Shown here: piece by piece, positions 48,240 through 61,139 of the stretch | Numbering within the stretch: position 1 is the first letter of the stretch | How the letters are laid out: the number at the start of each line of letters is the position of its first letter | Assembly: GCA_021234155.1 (NCBI GenBank) | Contig: JAJEKV010000139.1 | Span: 1,482,386 to 1,546,385, forward strand | Reading direction: 5' to 3' | DNA length: 64,000 nt | DNA from: Isoetes taiwanensis | Lineage: Eukaryota; Streptophyta; Lycopodiopsida; Isoetales; Isoetaceae | Notes under the pieces: generated by a model | Databases searched by the model: none | Told to the model about the DNA's origin: nothing | Seen by the model: only the letters and a program-made list of their open reading frames with translations | Position numbers and translations under genes: made by a program

Positions 48240-48760
48240 GGTTACATGGCGATTTGCCATATCCATAACCAATGGTTATATGCATTTCGTACTTGTGGCT
48301 ATTATGCAACACTTTTTTCTTTCTTTTTTTTTAGGTGGCTACGGTTGCCATGTCCACGTTCCAATGAATACATGCATTTCGGCCCTTTTTTTTCACCCTT
48401 TTTTTTTTAGGGCGTTTACGATCTTAATTTGCCATGTCCATACCACGGATACATGCATTTCAGATCAGAACCACGCTTAAAAAAAAAGGGTGGATGCGGT
48501 TACGGCGATTTGCTATGTCCACAAAATTGACGGATACATGCATTTCATGACCGTAACCATGCTGGCGAAGTTACGATCTTGAATTTGCCATGTCCACGCC
48601 CGACGGATACATGCATTTCGTGACTGTAACTACTATGTGGTTTTTTTTTTTTTTCTTTCTTTCTTTCTTTATAGACCGTCGTCGTATTTCTGAGTACATG
48701 ACTTCCATGTCCATGAACCGATACATGCATTTCGTGACCAGAACCACTTTCCCACTCTTT
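48240..48760. repeat. Six-copy minisatellite
   Basis: Units share (T)TTGCCATGTCCA, a variable spacer, GGATACATGCATTTCGTGAC and GTAACCA, centred near 48260, 48345, 48440, 48515, 48590 and 48715. Spacing of 60-110 bases comes from variable poly-T and spacer insertions. A TTTC microsatellite lies at 48641-48671. Confidence 0.85.
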
Positions 48761-49235
48761 CATAGTCAATTTGACAATAACTAACTAGAGACTACTTTTG
48801 AACTCACAAAACACTACTCAAAAATTTAATGAAACAAAAAGAGTTGTCATTGCCTAAATATCAATGTTCATTGCTCTAAATTACCGAAAGCATCCTCATT
48901 AACTTCCTCCATTCAATTGAACCTCTTCTTGTATGGCAGCTATAAAATAAGAAAGTGTTGTTTTTGCACCAGAGCGACGGTGCATAAATGTATAAACATA
49001 AAATATGGAAGTAGTTATTTTAATCGACCGTAGCCACTCTTTATGTATAACATAAAATATGGAACGTTATTTTTGCAATCGTACTGTTAGTCACCTTTGC
49101 ATATCAAGCACTAAGGCACTCACCTTCAAACCATCACAAATCAAGGTGTTGCTCAACGAGAATGGTAAAGAGTAAATCAGATAAGGCATGGGAGTTGTTT
49201 AGCACATTGTATGATAATATAGTAGAGAAAGAATG

Positions 49236-49822
49236 GAGTTTGAGGAGGAGATAGAGGAGCTAGTTGATGCAACTACTGTATACAATAATTTTTGCCCTGA
49301 CAAAGAGATGTTATGGTAGAGTGTAACAGTTGCATATGGGGGCATTCTTCATAGCTTCATGGCTAGAGCCGGACCTCGACACAAAACCATGTTATGTGGA
49401 CCGATTTACCTTTACCGAGCATGCAAGCTTTAATTAAGATATTTCTGAAGGCTGATCAAGACCGAATTAGGAGGTTTTTGAGGAGACTACCTGCAGAACT
49501 GTGCAGGAAAAAAGGCAAAGAAAGTTTTTACAGCGTAGATATTATGTTCAACACATACATGATTTACAATAAGTCAAACCAAGATGCCGGTTCTTCAAGT
49601 GTGGAGGTCGCTCAGATAGAATGTCCTGCCTCACCAGTAGAGGAGCAAATAGATCCTGCAGAAAAGAAGCTCCTACTGGAAAACGAGGAGAATGAGGAGG
49701 TATTGGAAGAGGAGGTCTCTGAGAAGTTGGCCTTTAGCCCAGAGGTCTATATTCATAGCTCCAAAAAAGCTCATAATACATCTTCATCTATTGGTTGCTT
49801 CCAAGTGAACTTATTCCTGTAA
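49236..49822 (+). pseudogene. Unrecognised acidic coding-like fragment
   Basis: MEFEEEIEELVDATTVYNNF stops at about 49320; other frames continue with GAFFIASWLEP and an open frame 49394-49822. The latter has an acidic helical segment (ENEENEEVLEEEVSEKLAF). No known family. Confidence 0.3.
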
Positions 49823-50644
49823 AGCAGTGCATCCTTTGGCAATTGCACTCTAAATTGACCCTGAATTAGTTTGATCCCAAAACGTAAGTATTAGAACCAA
49901 GAACACTCAAAGGAATGCAATGACAACTTGGAAACCAAATACCTTTTGCCATTGACGTTGCAAAAGACCGAGAACCGGAGCGGAGCTTAGAATTAGGAAG
50001 ATTCTTGCCAACAAACAGAGGCGAAATTTGGTGGCAAGAACCGCCATAATTCAAATTCAAACAATGCTTGGGCGCCGATGGCAAGGTCGTTGGCTTCGAT
50101 GGCCATGGCAAGCTCGATGGATACTTGCTTCGATGGTCAAGCTCGATGGTGGGAAAAGGAAAATCTTAGATGTAATCATTAAATTTTGTGGTCGTTAGGA
50201 AATAATGATTGCAAAAGTTAGGTAACAGGTTAGGTTCTGAGGCGGGGAAGTTAGGTTAGGGGAGAGTGAAAGTTAGGTATGGAGGGGGGGAAAGGTAGGT
50301 TCGGGATCCTCGTGGCAGCCCCCCAATATACTCTTACAAGGCCCTTATTTGACCTCAAAAACTCTAATGACCCAGCAGTGATTTGCCTTACTATTGTCTT
50401 AGATTTCCGGTGCAGAGTCTGAGCTATAAAGGAATGGCTATGGCAGACAGTCAATCGTCTACAATTAGACAGGTAGTAATATCGAGTCACTAGATCGGGC
50501 AGCCTAGAGCCAAAATGGCAAATAACAAATGCCAGTGATTTCGTAGCCAGAACTCTTTGCAAGCCAAGCTCCCCTAGACCCTAAAGCCCCATTTCTGCTT
50601 AGCCTAAAGAAATCCTGGCCCTCCATCCCAATCTAACTTGCTGA

Positions 50645-50735
50645 CGTGGAATTAATTCCCTCATACACGTCACATTTTTTCTTGCCAAATGGAATTAATT
50701 CCCTCATACACGTCACATTTTTTTCTTGCCAAAAA
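50645..50735. repeat. Tandem duplication (45-bp unit)
   Basis: TGGAATTAATTCCCTCATAC, ACGTCACATTTTTTCTTGCCA occurs twice in a row with one extra T in the second unit. It is nearly identical, so recent. Confidence 0.95.
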
Positions 50736-52120
50736 CACCCTACATAATTTTATATGATGAGAGATATCAACTAAAATATTTTCCATTTTAACATTTAGTT
50801 CTAATCCGCTTTTATGATCTTGTCGTAGATTCATTTACCTTGTGCAATTCCTCCTATACTATTCTATTCTATTTATTCCTATACTGACCATGCTCTCAAG
50901 ACACTTGAATATATAACATCGCAATATCTGATCCATATTCTCTTTTGATGATCTGCTCATGGATGAGCCTACCCCATTCTTTTTCTTCTATACTACAAGC
51001 GTTAATAATACTTAAAAATGTGACCTTATCTACTAGTATATCTTCATATTGCATGTTCATAAAAGATTGTAAAGACGATGAGACAGTGGTAGAAATTGCA
51101 AGACATTTTCAACCTAACTAGTGAGCCAGATTCATAATTGCCATTAAATTTTGCAAATCCTTTTTAAAAAATGTACTAGAACAATCACCCGAATACATAA
51201 GATATCTTTTCAATCAATTACTTATGATATGACTACCATTTCTGTTTTATCTAGAGGGGCATCGGAACAACATTAAGGCATACTACTGAAACATTCAGAA
51301 ACAGTAGAGGATGCTTTGTAGATAAATGTGTTGTCAGTATACGGCGAATGGGGAATGACTTGCAAACAATAGACCATCTTGATCATGCTCTCATTTGCAA
51401 GATATCTTGAGTTTAAAGTTTTATGGAGTTGCTTTGGAGCACTGGAATTATGTTTCAATTTTCTGGCTCTACATTGAAGATAACTTGACAAGCAGTTGGA
51501 AATGAAGGATCTTTGCTGACACAAAATGCTTTTATTTTCTTGCGTTTAGCACAGGTAATACATTCCTAATATCCTTTTCCCCGCAAAGGGCTTCATAAAA
51601 AGTAGCATTGGAAGATCCTAATAGTATCTAGGACGATAACATGATTAGAATGATCACAAGTAGACCTTTAGTATTTTGTGAATAATGCTGGTAGCCAAAT
51701 CTCTGGCTTAAAAATAGAAGCCACAACGACAGTGGTGCAGGATGGCATTGTTCATCCACCTACAAGCTATGTCATTGATTATGTACTGTTGATCCCTATG
51801 AGAGCTAAGAAGCAATAACTATTCAAGGCATCAATAAGTTTGAAGACCTGAATATACATACATCGCAAGCAAATGTTCAACGTTCCAAAATCGTTAAAAT
51901 CCATCTTGTCTTTTGAACAGCTCTGCATGATCTGCTTGGCTTTCTAGATTCCAGACTCTCATTTAGAAAAGATGCCATATATAAGAAGATAGATATTTTA
52001 AAATAATGGCAGTACATGCATAAGATTTCCAACAATATTCAAGCTCTACAGCTGCAGTAGTAGAATAGCCTCAGACCAGTGCATGAAAAACAAGCTCTAT
52101 AGTATTTTGGTGTCAAAATT
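50736..52120. other. No recognised gene
   Basis: AT-rich sequence with no coding signal, hairpin or repeat that I can support. Confidence 0.5.
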
Positions 52121-52124
52121 CATA

Positions 52125-52295
52125 TCAGCTAAAGAATTGAATCGAATTGAATTAAATTGATTCTTATCGACTGCGGAGACCAATTGGCATGCAGGACCTA
52201 AACAAGGAATAAGCAAGCGTATTACTCCTAGGATTAAAAACTCCCTACCGGGAGGGTTTTCGAGGGAAAAACCTTGAAAGTAATAGGTATGCTGA
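52125..52295 (-). repeat. Non-LTR-like repeat 3' end, copy at 52 kb
   Basis: On the minus strand: hairpin motif (left arm ATTACT, inner GGTTTT/AAAACC, block GAGTTTTTAATCCTAG, right arm AGTAAT; 52292-52214), then a degenerate middle, TTGGTCTCCGCAGTCGATAA and an AT-rich tail with GATTCAATTC. The order is the same as at 59.5 kb. Confidence 0.65.
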
Positions 52296-54903
52296 GAGAT
52301 TGTACATTGGTACATTATGATGCATGTCAGTGCAAGATATGAGGCCATAAAGAGTGCATGCATCCATGATATTCTGGAGATAAAATCCTAGTGAACCCAT
52401 TGAAGCTGTGTCCAACCATACATGCATTTCTTCGGTTAGGATAAATTCAAAGACACCGGCCCGGAACCGACCGAATGCCGAGAGATTGTTGTATCTCGCC
52501 TTCAACGCACTTCGTTGGCAATGCAAACACAAACTATCCTCACGCGGCTCTCGGTTTCATCTTCCCATCTCAATCCATGAGCGTGTGCACCTATGCAAAT
52601 GGAAGCTATCAATCTGCACTTTTTTAGTGGCAAATGTGTACAGAGGTAGCCTACGGATCCCGTGTAAGCATGTAGTTGATCTAGAGCTTGTAATATGGTG
52701 TCTTAACATGTTCAAGGGCACCAACATCTCAAAGTTTGCTGAGGAAGCAAGCATCGAGGTATTGGCGTAGGTGATGGTGGTCCTCTTCAGTATGTGCAAT
52801 CTCGGCCAGAGGTAATATTTCATCTGTTCCTGTATCGATTACAGATTATAGCTAGCTTGACCAAGACGTCATTTGGTTTATTTATATGGAGCTTGAACTT
52901 AACAAGATGTGTCAGGTCGTGTTACCTGTCTTACAATCTAGATTGTATACCTTCAGTTAGTTTTGCAGTGGTGATAGTGTGTGAGAAGCCACAATTCTCA
53001 GGCTGTTGCAATTTTTTCTCTTCCTGCATGTAGTGCAGTTCGTCTACATTTTATTCTCCATATTTTGTACTAACTTATAATGGAGTTCCTCACCTCTTTC
53101 AAAAGATTAATTTTCACAGAGATATTTGTGTGCATTTACATGCCTTGTTGATTTAGGCATTCCAAATCCTCCCATCATCAAGAAACAAATATTGTAGCAA
53201 GATTGGCAGCTTGGGCAGTACTTTTTAATAAGAATTAGGGTCGAAATAAGGGCCTAAAGTATGTCATTATCCTCCTTTCAAATTTGGAGGATGTAATTGG
53301 GGACATTTTATATGTAGGCAAAACATTTTTCAACATGGTGAACAATGACATTCTTTTTATGTTGAGATTTGTGAATGTCCGACTGTTTGTCGAAATTAGA
53401 CTCTTCTTTCCCCTAGTTATAGTGAATTAGATGGTGAAAATTTGCATGCTCCTATATCTAGACCTTTGAATGCTCTATAGTCGCTTAAGTTACAAAAGCA
53501 GAGAAAATTAGTAGTGTGAAAGATTGTTTGTTAAGATGCACGTTAAGTCTAGTCCAGAATTACTAACCATGGTATGGTCGAGGTAGTCTCTAAGGTTTTT
53601 CGCATCTGACACGCTAAGCTATTCTTCTGCATAAATAAATCAAAAGAATTCAGTTCTCGATCATAATTTAATTTCTCATTGAGGGTTAATTGGTTGGTTC
53701 ATTCACCTATGCGTCTCATGTATACTAGTTGACTCCTGTGGAAGTAATAATGTTGGTCTTCATTACAACCATGATCTTATTCCTTAGCGCAATTTCTATC
53801 CATATGTCCATGCCCCCTCAAAATAATATGCTCCAAGGTAATGAATTGATTTGTAACTATTTAAGAAGTCATTTTCTATTCTAGAATACAGAAGTATAGT
53901 TGCTTGAGTTTAGAACTAGATGCAGCAGAAGGGCAAAGCTTTGCTTGATATGTGGGTGGGATAGGTAACTGCCAATCCCTTTTGTCTTTCCTAGCAACAA
54001 TTGTGTCTAATTGACGAGGATTAGGGGTAGAAGATTCTCTTGCTAAGTGATTGAGTAGAAATTTCTTTCATTATCAACAAACTATAAGAAAACCATTTAA
54101 ATCTCCTATTGCACTCGCTCATAGCTGTGGTGAGCCTTATATAATTCATTTCTTTGTACGAGCCAAGCTTCACAAGTTGAAGGAGGGAATGCATAAATGG
54201 GTGAAGTGTCAGAGTAGTGGTAGCTGCTGGATAATGAGGTGGGAACACATTTTTGGAAAAATCATATTGGTAAGCTTTTAACACAATAAGAAACATACTT
54301 CGACATAGTATTTTGACACATTTTGGAAAAAATCATGTTGTCAAGCTTTTCTTTGACAAGAAACATGCATAGTATCTTGAGTCACGGTGGCAGTCCTGGC
54401 TAAATCGGGCTTGCCATGGTCTTTGAATAATTTTTCCTATGTAAGCCACACTCCAAATGAATCATTCGAAACAAAAAACAAACTCCAAAAGGAAACAAAA
54501 GGACAAACTCAACCAAAGCAACAAAATGACAAACTAGAAGGAATTTTTGGAGCCTATGTTTTGACTAGGTCAAGTTCTATAGGATGACCATGGTCTACCC
54601 GTCATTTAAAAAGGCAACGCATACTTTTTTCCTTGTACAAACCTAGCGGGGTTCCGGATCTACGTCTAACAAGATTATAATTTTGTACTGTTAGATTTCT
54701 GTTTTCTAGCATATTGTACAGAATGGGATGTAAATAATTGATGAAATAGGAGGGACCGCTCATTGCCTACACCAGTTTTATCCTTTAGGATGAGCTTCAT
54801 AAGGAATCAAAACTGGACTATTATTTGCATTTTTAATGTACTTGGCTACTATTGTGCATTGTATATTGAGAGCCAGACATAAGAGAGACAAAAACAGGGC
54901 AAT
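52296..54903. other. No recognised gene
   Basis: Some open frames (52408-52770) carry no family signal. The strip downstream of the phosphatase gene, about 54.6-54.9 kb, probably contains its 3' untranslated region. Confidence 0.5.
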
Positions 54904-56349
54904 TTATTTTGTCCAGAGAACCTGATGATCAATTTTACTCAAATAGGGGTCATCTAAGCGCTTCCAAGTGGTAATTCTTCTAACACCAGACCAGGATTTG
55001 TTCTTGTGATCTCTTTGAAGAGAAGCTACTATTACTCTAGCTCTTCTAGACCATCCAGCCATGCCATAAGCATGGTAACCAAATCCACCACCATAACAGA
55101 GATGAATGCCTTGCAGTTCTCCACAAAAATCATTCACGTGGTCATGCCCTGTGAATGCAGCCTTTACATCTCCAGTCCTAACAAGAGTATTAAAAAACCC
55201 AGAATTATATGTAGCATTTCCTGACTTTTCCTGCCTTTGGCCAACAACTTGAGGGGCATCCATGCTGCTAACTTCAGGCAGAGGGATATGGAAAAATACC
55301 AAGGCTGGAGCTGAAGAAGCTTGAGCATTTGGTGCAGCCTTGTATGTTTGCTGTATAGAAGAAAACCAAAATTTAACCTAACATTTAACCAATTGAAAAC
55401 AAAAGAATAAGAAAAAGAGAAGAGGTTTAAAAAGAGATCTATGTCAGGAATAAGTACTGCTGGAATCTAATAGAAAAAAGGAATAGTGCATGTGAAGGAA
55501 TACCTGCATTTGGTTGGATATTTGTTTCAGCCAAGCTTGCTGGCTTTCTTTCACCCAGTCATATCCGAAGTAGCTTGTATCAGAAGAGTAATCACCACTA
55601 TCAACAAGGTAGAGATTTAAAGCACTTTTATGTTCAACTGATGATCCAACTGGTCCCATAACTTGAAGGTTGTAATTGCCAAAGCCATCTATGTGGATAT
55701 TTTCTGGATTGAGTTTGGACAGGGTGTAATCCATCTTCACAATATGTTTCATCACTCCGGCGCGCCCCAAAGTGCATTCCTGATCATGGTTTCCAAGTAC
55801 AGCTGCCCATGGTATTTTGGATTTTATAGCAGGATCAAAAGCCATTTCTAGGGAAAGGGCAGGATTATCTGTGTCATAGCCAAATATATTATCACCTGCA
55901 TCATTTCAAGATATTGGTTAGTGTAACATCATCGGAAAAATTCCTAGGTCAGATCTGTATATACAGAAACAAAATTATGCATTTTGAGTGTTTCTGCAAC
56001 AAATGAAAAGAAAATTTCACCTGTAAATACAATTAAGTCTGGCTTCTCTGCCTCTATCATTCTGTATATAAAAGCCGTAGTGTTGAGATCAGAGCATGTG
56101 GCTTCTTGATACGAAAACACATCCAAGCACTTAGTTGTTTTTCCATTGGCATAATGCATATCAGCAACCTGCAATAAAAGAGAGACAGATTGATCATTTG
56201 AAGCTCAAATTTAAGAAAACTTAATAACTTGCCTGGAGAATCTTGAATTGGCCATTCTGAGAATTAAACATCAACTTCTGATGTTGATGAGCTCCATTAG
56301 AAGGGGTGAAGAGAAGCATGAACAGCACGGCAAATGCGGAAGAAATCAT
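54904..56349 (-). CDS. Purple acid phosphatase, PAP29/PAP16 type (4 exons)
   Basis: Exons on the minus strand: 56349-56233, 56168-56021, 55895-55504, 55350-54904, giving 367 residues, the size of single-domain plant PAPs of this group. These are dinuclear-metal phosphoesterases, secreted or vacuolar; several Arabidopsis members are annotated 'probable inactive' and substrates are unclear. The ATG at 56349 starts a hydrophobic signal peptide (ISSAFAVLFMLLFTPSNG); an in-frame ATG at 56421 would only add more hydrophobic residues. Metal-site blocks are all present: ADMH near residue 43, FTGDN 86-90, GNHDQE 122-127, HIPLPE 240-245, GHDHVND 287-293. Phases agree. Introns 2 and 3 are GT-AG; intron 1 has a GC donor (CCAG|GCAAGT) with a normal TGCAG acceptor. 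No lesion seen. Confidence 0.95.
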
Positions 56350-57400
56350 ACTTGTAGAATGAATAAACTTGTAACAGAGTAAGTGCATATGTATACAACA
56401 AATAAAGAGAGACAAGAGCACAAAGACAATTCCAGATCTTAAATAATGCGCTGGTCTCTGTCATATTCTTTAAGTGGGGTATGCTAAAAGTCCTTAAGCT
56501 GAAGTGTGCCACTGAGGTGTAGACACATGGCAAGATTTTTTTTCTTTGTCTATTTAATATGCTAGACAACAAGTCCGGCCTTCAATGCTTACAGATACTC
56601 CTTACCTACATAAATCAATTAAATTCAAAACGGACCAACCCAGCGTTCTGCAATTTTCTCATCTTCTTAACTGCCATAGCAAATACGTTGCTCTAAGATG
56701 ATCTAGTATCTCGCTGAAGATGACATGAGGGAAAGTATTTCTTAATCGAGGATTCTGAACTCGCTAATTGTGCGGCAGCGTCACACCCATAAGAACACAC
56801 ATTTAAATACATGCATGCAATAGCATTGGACTACCTTTTTTGTGTGTAATAGAATAGAATAGATAGATAGATAGATAGTATTTTAACGTCACGCCACTAG
56901 AAGCGTGTCCAACCCAGACGTGTGACCACACACCACACTACATTGCTCGGTTGGGCCCCGCAATCCCAACCAACCACATTCGTCTGTTAGGATTTGACCC
57001 CCAACAGTACCGAGTGCGATTCTGGGCACCTGCTATATGGTATAAGTGTCCCACTAATTTGCAGACCAAAAAAGCTTGAAGCATTTTGTTGAATGTTGAC
57101 TATGAAAAATTGGAATCATTTCCATATTTGAGTAGTGGCAACCTTTTGCACCGAAAGGGATGTGGACTTAAGTTCTAGAACCCGGAATTTTGTTTGCTCC
57201 CTTTTTTTTCCAAGCAGTTTTTGTTGACTCAAGCGGATAATGGGCTAGAGCATAATTCACCAAAAAGCAATTTTGTCTATCTAGCACATTTTCTAATGTA
57301 ATGGTTTAGGGCAAAGACTATTTAGCTTAGGGCAGTAGTAGCAAACAGAAAATTTGTTTGAAGAGCGCAAGTTGGGTGTGTAATTGGGCTTGTAAGCTGC
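56350..57400. other. 5' flank of the phosphatase gene; no gene
   Basis: It holds the presumed promoter. A GATA microsatellite (56857-56879) preceded by AATAGAATAG may be the tail of another copy of the 3'-hairpin repeat in minus orientation (TATTTTAACGTCACGCC follows). Nothing coding was found. Confidence 0.5.
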
Positions 57401-57406
57401 ACAAAT

Positions 57407-57525
57407 AATAGGATAGACTAGAATAAATCATTTAACATCCATGAAGACCAAGAGGTACAATGGTCTAGTACAACCTTTACTACTAGATTAAAAAAACCTC
57501 TGCCTCAAAAAAGGTTTTCCACGCC
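57407..57525 (-). repeat. Non-LTR-like repeat 3' end, truncated copy
   Basis: Minus strand: GGAAAACCTTTTTTGAGGCA, GAGGTTTTTTTAATCTAGTA, GTACTAGACCATTGTA, then GATGTTAAATGATTTATTC and AT-rich tail. The left hairpin arm is missing. Confidence 0.75.
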
Positions 57526-57779
57526 ATCAAATTGTTTCTCCACCTCTAGGAGTTGGCCCCAAAAAAGAAAAAGCTATCCAACTTGAATGGAAAAGAGCTA
57601 TGCAATTTGTAGTTTGACTTCTCATGATAAGCATTTAATTGGATGGTAGTATTAAGAGTTCCTAAGCTTCTTTGGCAATATCTTAATGGTTGCTTTTCCC
57701 GAACTCTATTGCTTTGGGTAATGTCAAAGCTAGTCATTACCATGTGGAGACAAATCCGACTTTGGCACATGGACCATAC

Positions 57780-58905
57780 GCCTATTTGTTCGCTTCTCTA
57801 GTTATAAGCTATTGCATTAATTTGTACAGGATCTCAATACCTACGAACTGAGACATGTAGGTGAGAACAACCACAATTGTCACAGGTGGTGAGACTGTGT
57901 AGTCATCGAGGATGAACACCATACACTTTTGGTGTGTCCTTCAATGCTACAATGCCACTTCAGGATTCTTGTATTGTAGCTCCTATCAGTGCTTTCTCAT
58001 CTGGAGTTAAACGTTTTGTGACTCCCTCATCTAGGATTGAGTGTCCTATAATTTCTTCTTCTACCACCGTTCTAGTACTGGATTCTCCATTATCACCTCC
58101 TCAATTTTTCCATTGCAGTATCTGCTCTTCCATCTCAAGACCCTTCTCTTGATATTGTGTCATTTAGTATGTCTTACAATGTCTCAAGTGATATGGATGT
58201 AGTAGAATCACCTTCCTTAAATCTAGCTATGGCAAGGCCACAAGAAGTGCAGTTCATGCACATATAATGGGAGCTAATGTGACTCCATCTAGGATGTCTT
58301 CATTTGTATTTCAGTCACTACAGATTCCTAAGTTTGTAATGGAGCATGGTGATGGTTGGAGAAGTGTTACGCTCAAGTAGACAACTAGAAAGAAGCGATC
58401 TTCAGCAGCTATGGATGAGTTAGAGGATAATCATACTAAATGAAATTTTGAGATGTACATGTAGTGTTACACAGAGGGACATTTTCTCCCTTTGAGTTAC
58501 TCAGTCTATCGTACTCTTTCTCTGATTGGCAATGAAATTTATATCTTGTCCTCCAAAAGAAGAAAAAAATGGAAAAAAATTGGTGTGTCCTACTTTTCTG
58601 ATGACCATTATCTGACATTGGCTCTATAAAACACACTTCAAGAATTCCTCATATACATGATGTGGCTTCCTATATTCTTGAGGTGTTGGATGCTCGCCTT
58701 CAATTATTGAACCAATGGCATCCATGAGCCTATTTTTATAAATTTTGACCATCATCCTTACTGCAAAAGTCCGTCCCTTGAAAACTTTTTGAGGTAGGGG
58801 TTTTTAATCCTAGTAGTAATGGTTGTATTAGCCCATTATATGGGTCCCATGCCTATTGGTTTTCGTGGACATAAAAGGATTTATTCTATTTATTATCTAG
58901 GAAAA
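57780..58905 (+). repeat. Large direct repeat, copy A, with 3' hairpin
   Basis: It matches 61165-62226 over about 1 kb: GCCTATTTGTTC, ATGCTACAATGCCACTTCAG, GATTCTTGTATTGTAGCTCC, CACACTTCAAGAA and GATGCTCGCCTTCAATTATT. It ends with the two-stem hairpin (58749-58825), ATATGGGTCCCATGCCTATT and a TTATTCTATTTATT tail. Short open frames (CIVAPISAFSSGVKRFVTPS; YILEVLDARLQLLNQ) look like decayed coding sequence. The layout fits the 3' part of a non-LTR retrotransposon, but no reverse transcriptase was recognised. Confidence 0.7.
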
Positions 58906-59404
58906 ACGTTCCTATGGGCATCCTACAACTTAGTCTTTCTTCCTTTGTACAATTTCTCAATGACTTACTTCATACCTTCCATGTAGATGTAGGTAGATCT
59001 TGCAAACACCCTTATAGTACTAGAAAAATATTGGCATCCATGTTCGTAGGTTTTTTCCAATCGTTAGTTCATTGACCTTACCCTTCATTCTCGTTACCAT
59101 CTCTAATGTGGGAATTGCAATGTAAAAAAATGTGTTGTAGAGGAATGTTGAGAGTGGCAGCACAAAGAATCTTGTAGTTTGCTTTACGATTGTTTAGAAC
59201 TTTATCATCCATCTATTTCCTTTATACAATTTCTTAATGACTACCTCCTGCCCAGATGTAGAAATACACCTATATTATTATATGTTAAATCTTGCAATTA
59301 CACTAAGAAGACTACAACTTTTCTTAGATGGTTTGTATTGTGAGTTCATTGCTATTGTCTTCACTTTTATGTGTTAATCAAAGGGTCATAATCTTTATGT
59401 GCAT

Positions 59405-59668
59405 GACTTGGCATTATACATACTTGAGGTTCTAGATGCACGTCTTCAATTACCGAGCCCTCAGTAGTCATTATCTCCGATTGTCTAGTATCATCATTAC
59501 TGCAAAGGTTTTCCCCTTGAAAACCTTTCGAGGCAGGGGTTTTTTAATTCTAGTAGTAATGATTGTACTAGCCCATTGTATGGGTCCCATGACCTATTGG
59601 TCTCCGTGGACGTTAAAAAATCTATTCTATTCTATTCTATTCTATTCTATTCTATTCTATTCTATTCT
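59405..59668 (+). repeat. Non-LTR-like repeat 3' end with (TTCTA)n tail
   Basis: Starts near TACTTGAGGTTCTAGATGCA (compare 58676-58695). It holds the hairpin (59490-59567: ATCATTACT/AGTAATGAT outer, AAGGTTTT/AAAACCTT inner), then GTATGGGTCCCATGACCTAT, TGGTCTCCGTGGACGTTAAA and nine or more TTCTA units (59621-59668). The pentanucleotide tail is typical of retroposed 3' ends. Confidence 0.8.
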
Positions 59669-60103
59669 TCACCATTTGTAATGTTGAAATTATTGGAGTA
59701 CTAGGCCGTTGGTGCTAAAATTTTTAGATTGTTTGAACATGCTTTAGAATCCATGCTTATTTGCCTAAGCTAAACAGTCCATGCCTCAAACCATTACATT
59801 AGAAATGTGGCTTGGCTGGGACGTGGCTTGCTCTACTGGCTCCACCCTTACGAGGCAAAATTGCCTACCTTCGCACATTATCTATAACATAAAGCAGTAT
59901 ATGAACATTGTTACATATATGAATGCCCAATCGTTATAGCAACTCGTCTAGGCATAAATACGAAATTAAGTAGTAGCCTTTTGAATGCTACAATGTATTT
60001 TGCATAGTTTGCAGATATCAATGAAACTGAAGACAGAACAAAGCAGCGCAGCAAACATCTTAGCAGCATTGTATAGCAAAGCAACGTTCAAAGAATGGGG
60101 ACA

Positions 60104-60139
60104 TTATAAAATAAAGAATGGGCATTCTTTATTTTATAA
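60104..60139. repeat. Perfect 16-bp palindrome
   Basis: TTATAAAATAAAGAAT and its exact reverse complement ATTCTTTATTTTATAA flank the 4-base loop GGGC. Confidence 0.95.
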
Positions 60140-60199
60140 CAATCTGGAGATGCGATCTCATGGATTCACCCTACGAGACTACTCCAGGTTACATCTCCT

Positions 60200-60560
60200 C
60201 GGTTCCGATGAGGCAGGAAAGGGATGAATCCCCTCCCGAATCACAACGGTTCCATGGGTGTGCTAGAGGATACGTGCCACACTGCGGCACCCCGCATCCC
60301 CCCCCCCCCAAAAAATATCCAAAAAGTCGGGGCGTCCATATAGGCAAGCATCCCTGCGACCCGGGGGGATGTCGGGACCCATACACAGCCCACACGTAGT
60401 GGCCGGCTATGAGCCTAGCACACTATAGGAGCCCCGGTTAGCCACACTCGGCAAAGGCTCCTTCAACAATTGTGTCCGCGTTATTTGGTATTGAACCCAC
60501 ATCATAGCATCCAGTCGGTGGGCTCCTATGCCTGAGCCCTTAATTATTGGGTTTTAAGTG
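60200..60560 (-). repeat. tRNA-derived SINE-like unit
   Basis: Minus strand from about 60545: GGGCTCAGGCATAGGAGCCC, then about 30 bases later GTGGGTTCAATACC. These fit RNA polymerase III A-box and B-box (GGTTCAATACC against GGTTCGANNCC) with tRNA spacing. A GC-rich body with CCGGGGCTCC and GGGGGGGGGG follows. The 3' end is unclear; the family is not named. Confidence 0.5.
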
Positions 60561-61139
60561 TTCTAACTAGAGACATCTCTATTTCTAGGAAGCTTTTAGG
60601 TCTCTACCCTTCCCTTAACCCAAAATACCAAGGAAGAAGGCGAAAGAAAGAACATAATCACAATCAAAGTATCCATCATCATCATAGTACACATAAAAAG
60701 AGAGTTTAACCATTCCATCTAATCAAAGTGTTAGGCTGAAGCACAAGCTATCTAGGGCTAACCGATCTCTTATTTGGAGCCATTGTCATGAAGGCCTCCA
60801 TTCTTCAAGTATGTTCCACGACAATTGGTGGCCCCTCCCTTCTCCACTGCTGCTTGGGGGGATAGGACCCCAATTTCTCCTCCCAATTTGGCAAGTCCCA
60901 CTTGGCCAATCGATTTGGGGTGGCACTGCCCTATTGGTGTCTCTAGCTAATTAAATAACCTAATTAGCCTAATTAGGTTAATTATGCACTAATATCTTTA
61001 GCATAGGCTGATAAAACCCTTCTAGGTTAGCCCAAGTTATCCCTATTGACCCTTAAGGGTCTAATTGAATCTTTGTGCGTGTCATAGTATGTATATGTAT
61101 CTTGTATAAAATACACGGAGCGTCACATAATAATAGGAT
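60561..61139. other. No recognised gene
   Basis: Ordinary AT-rich intergenic sequence. Confidence 0.5.

Noticed and set aside
52408-52823. Overlapping plus and minus frames of about 120 and 88 codons
   Set aside because: No splice context, start context or family similarity; treated as chance.
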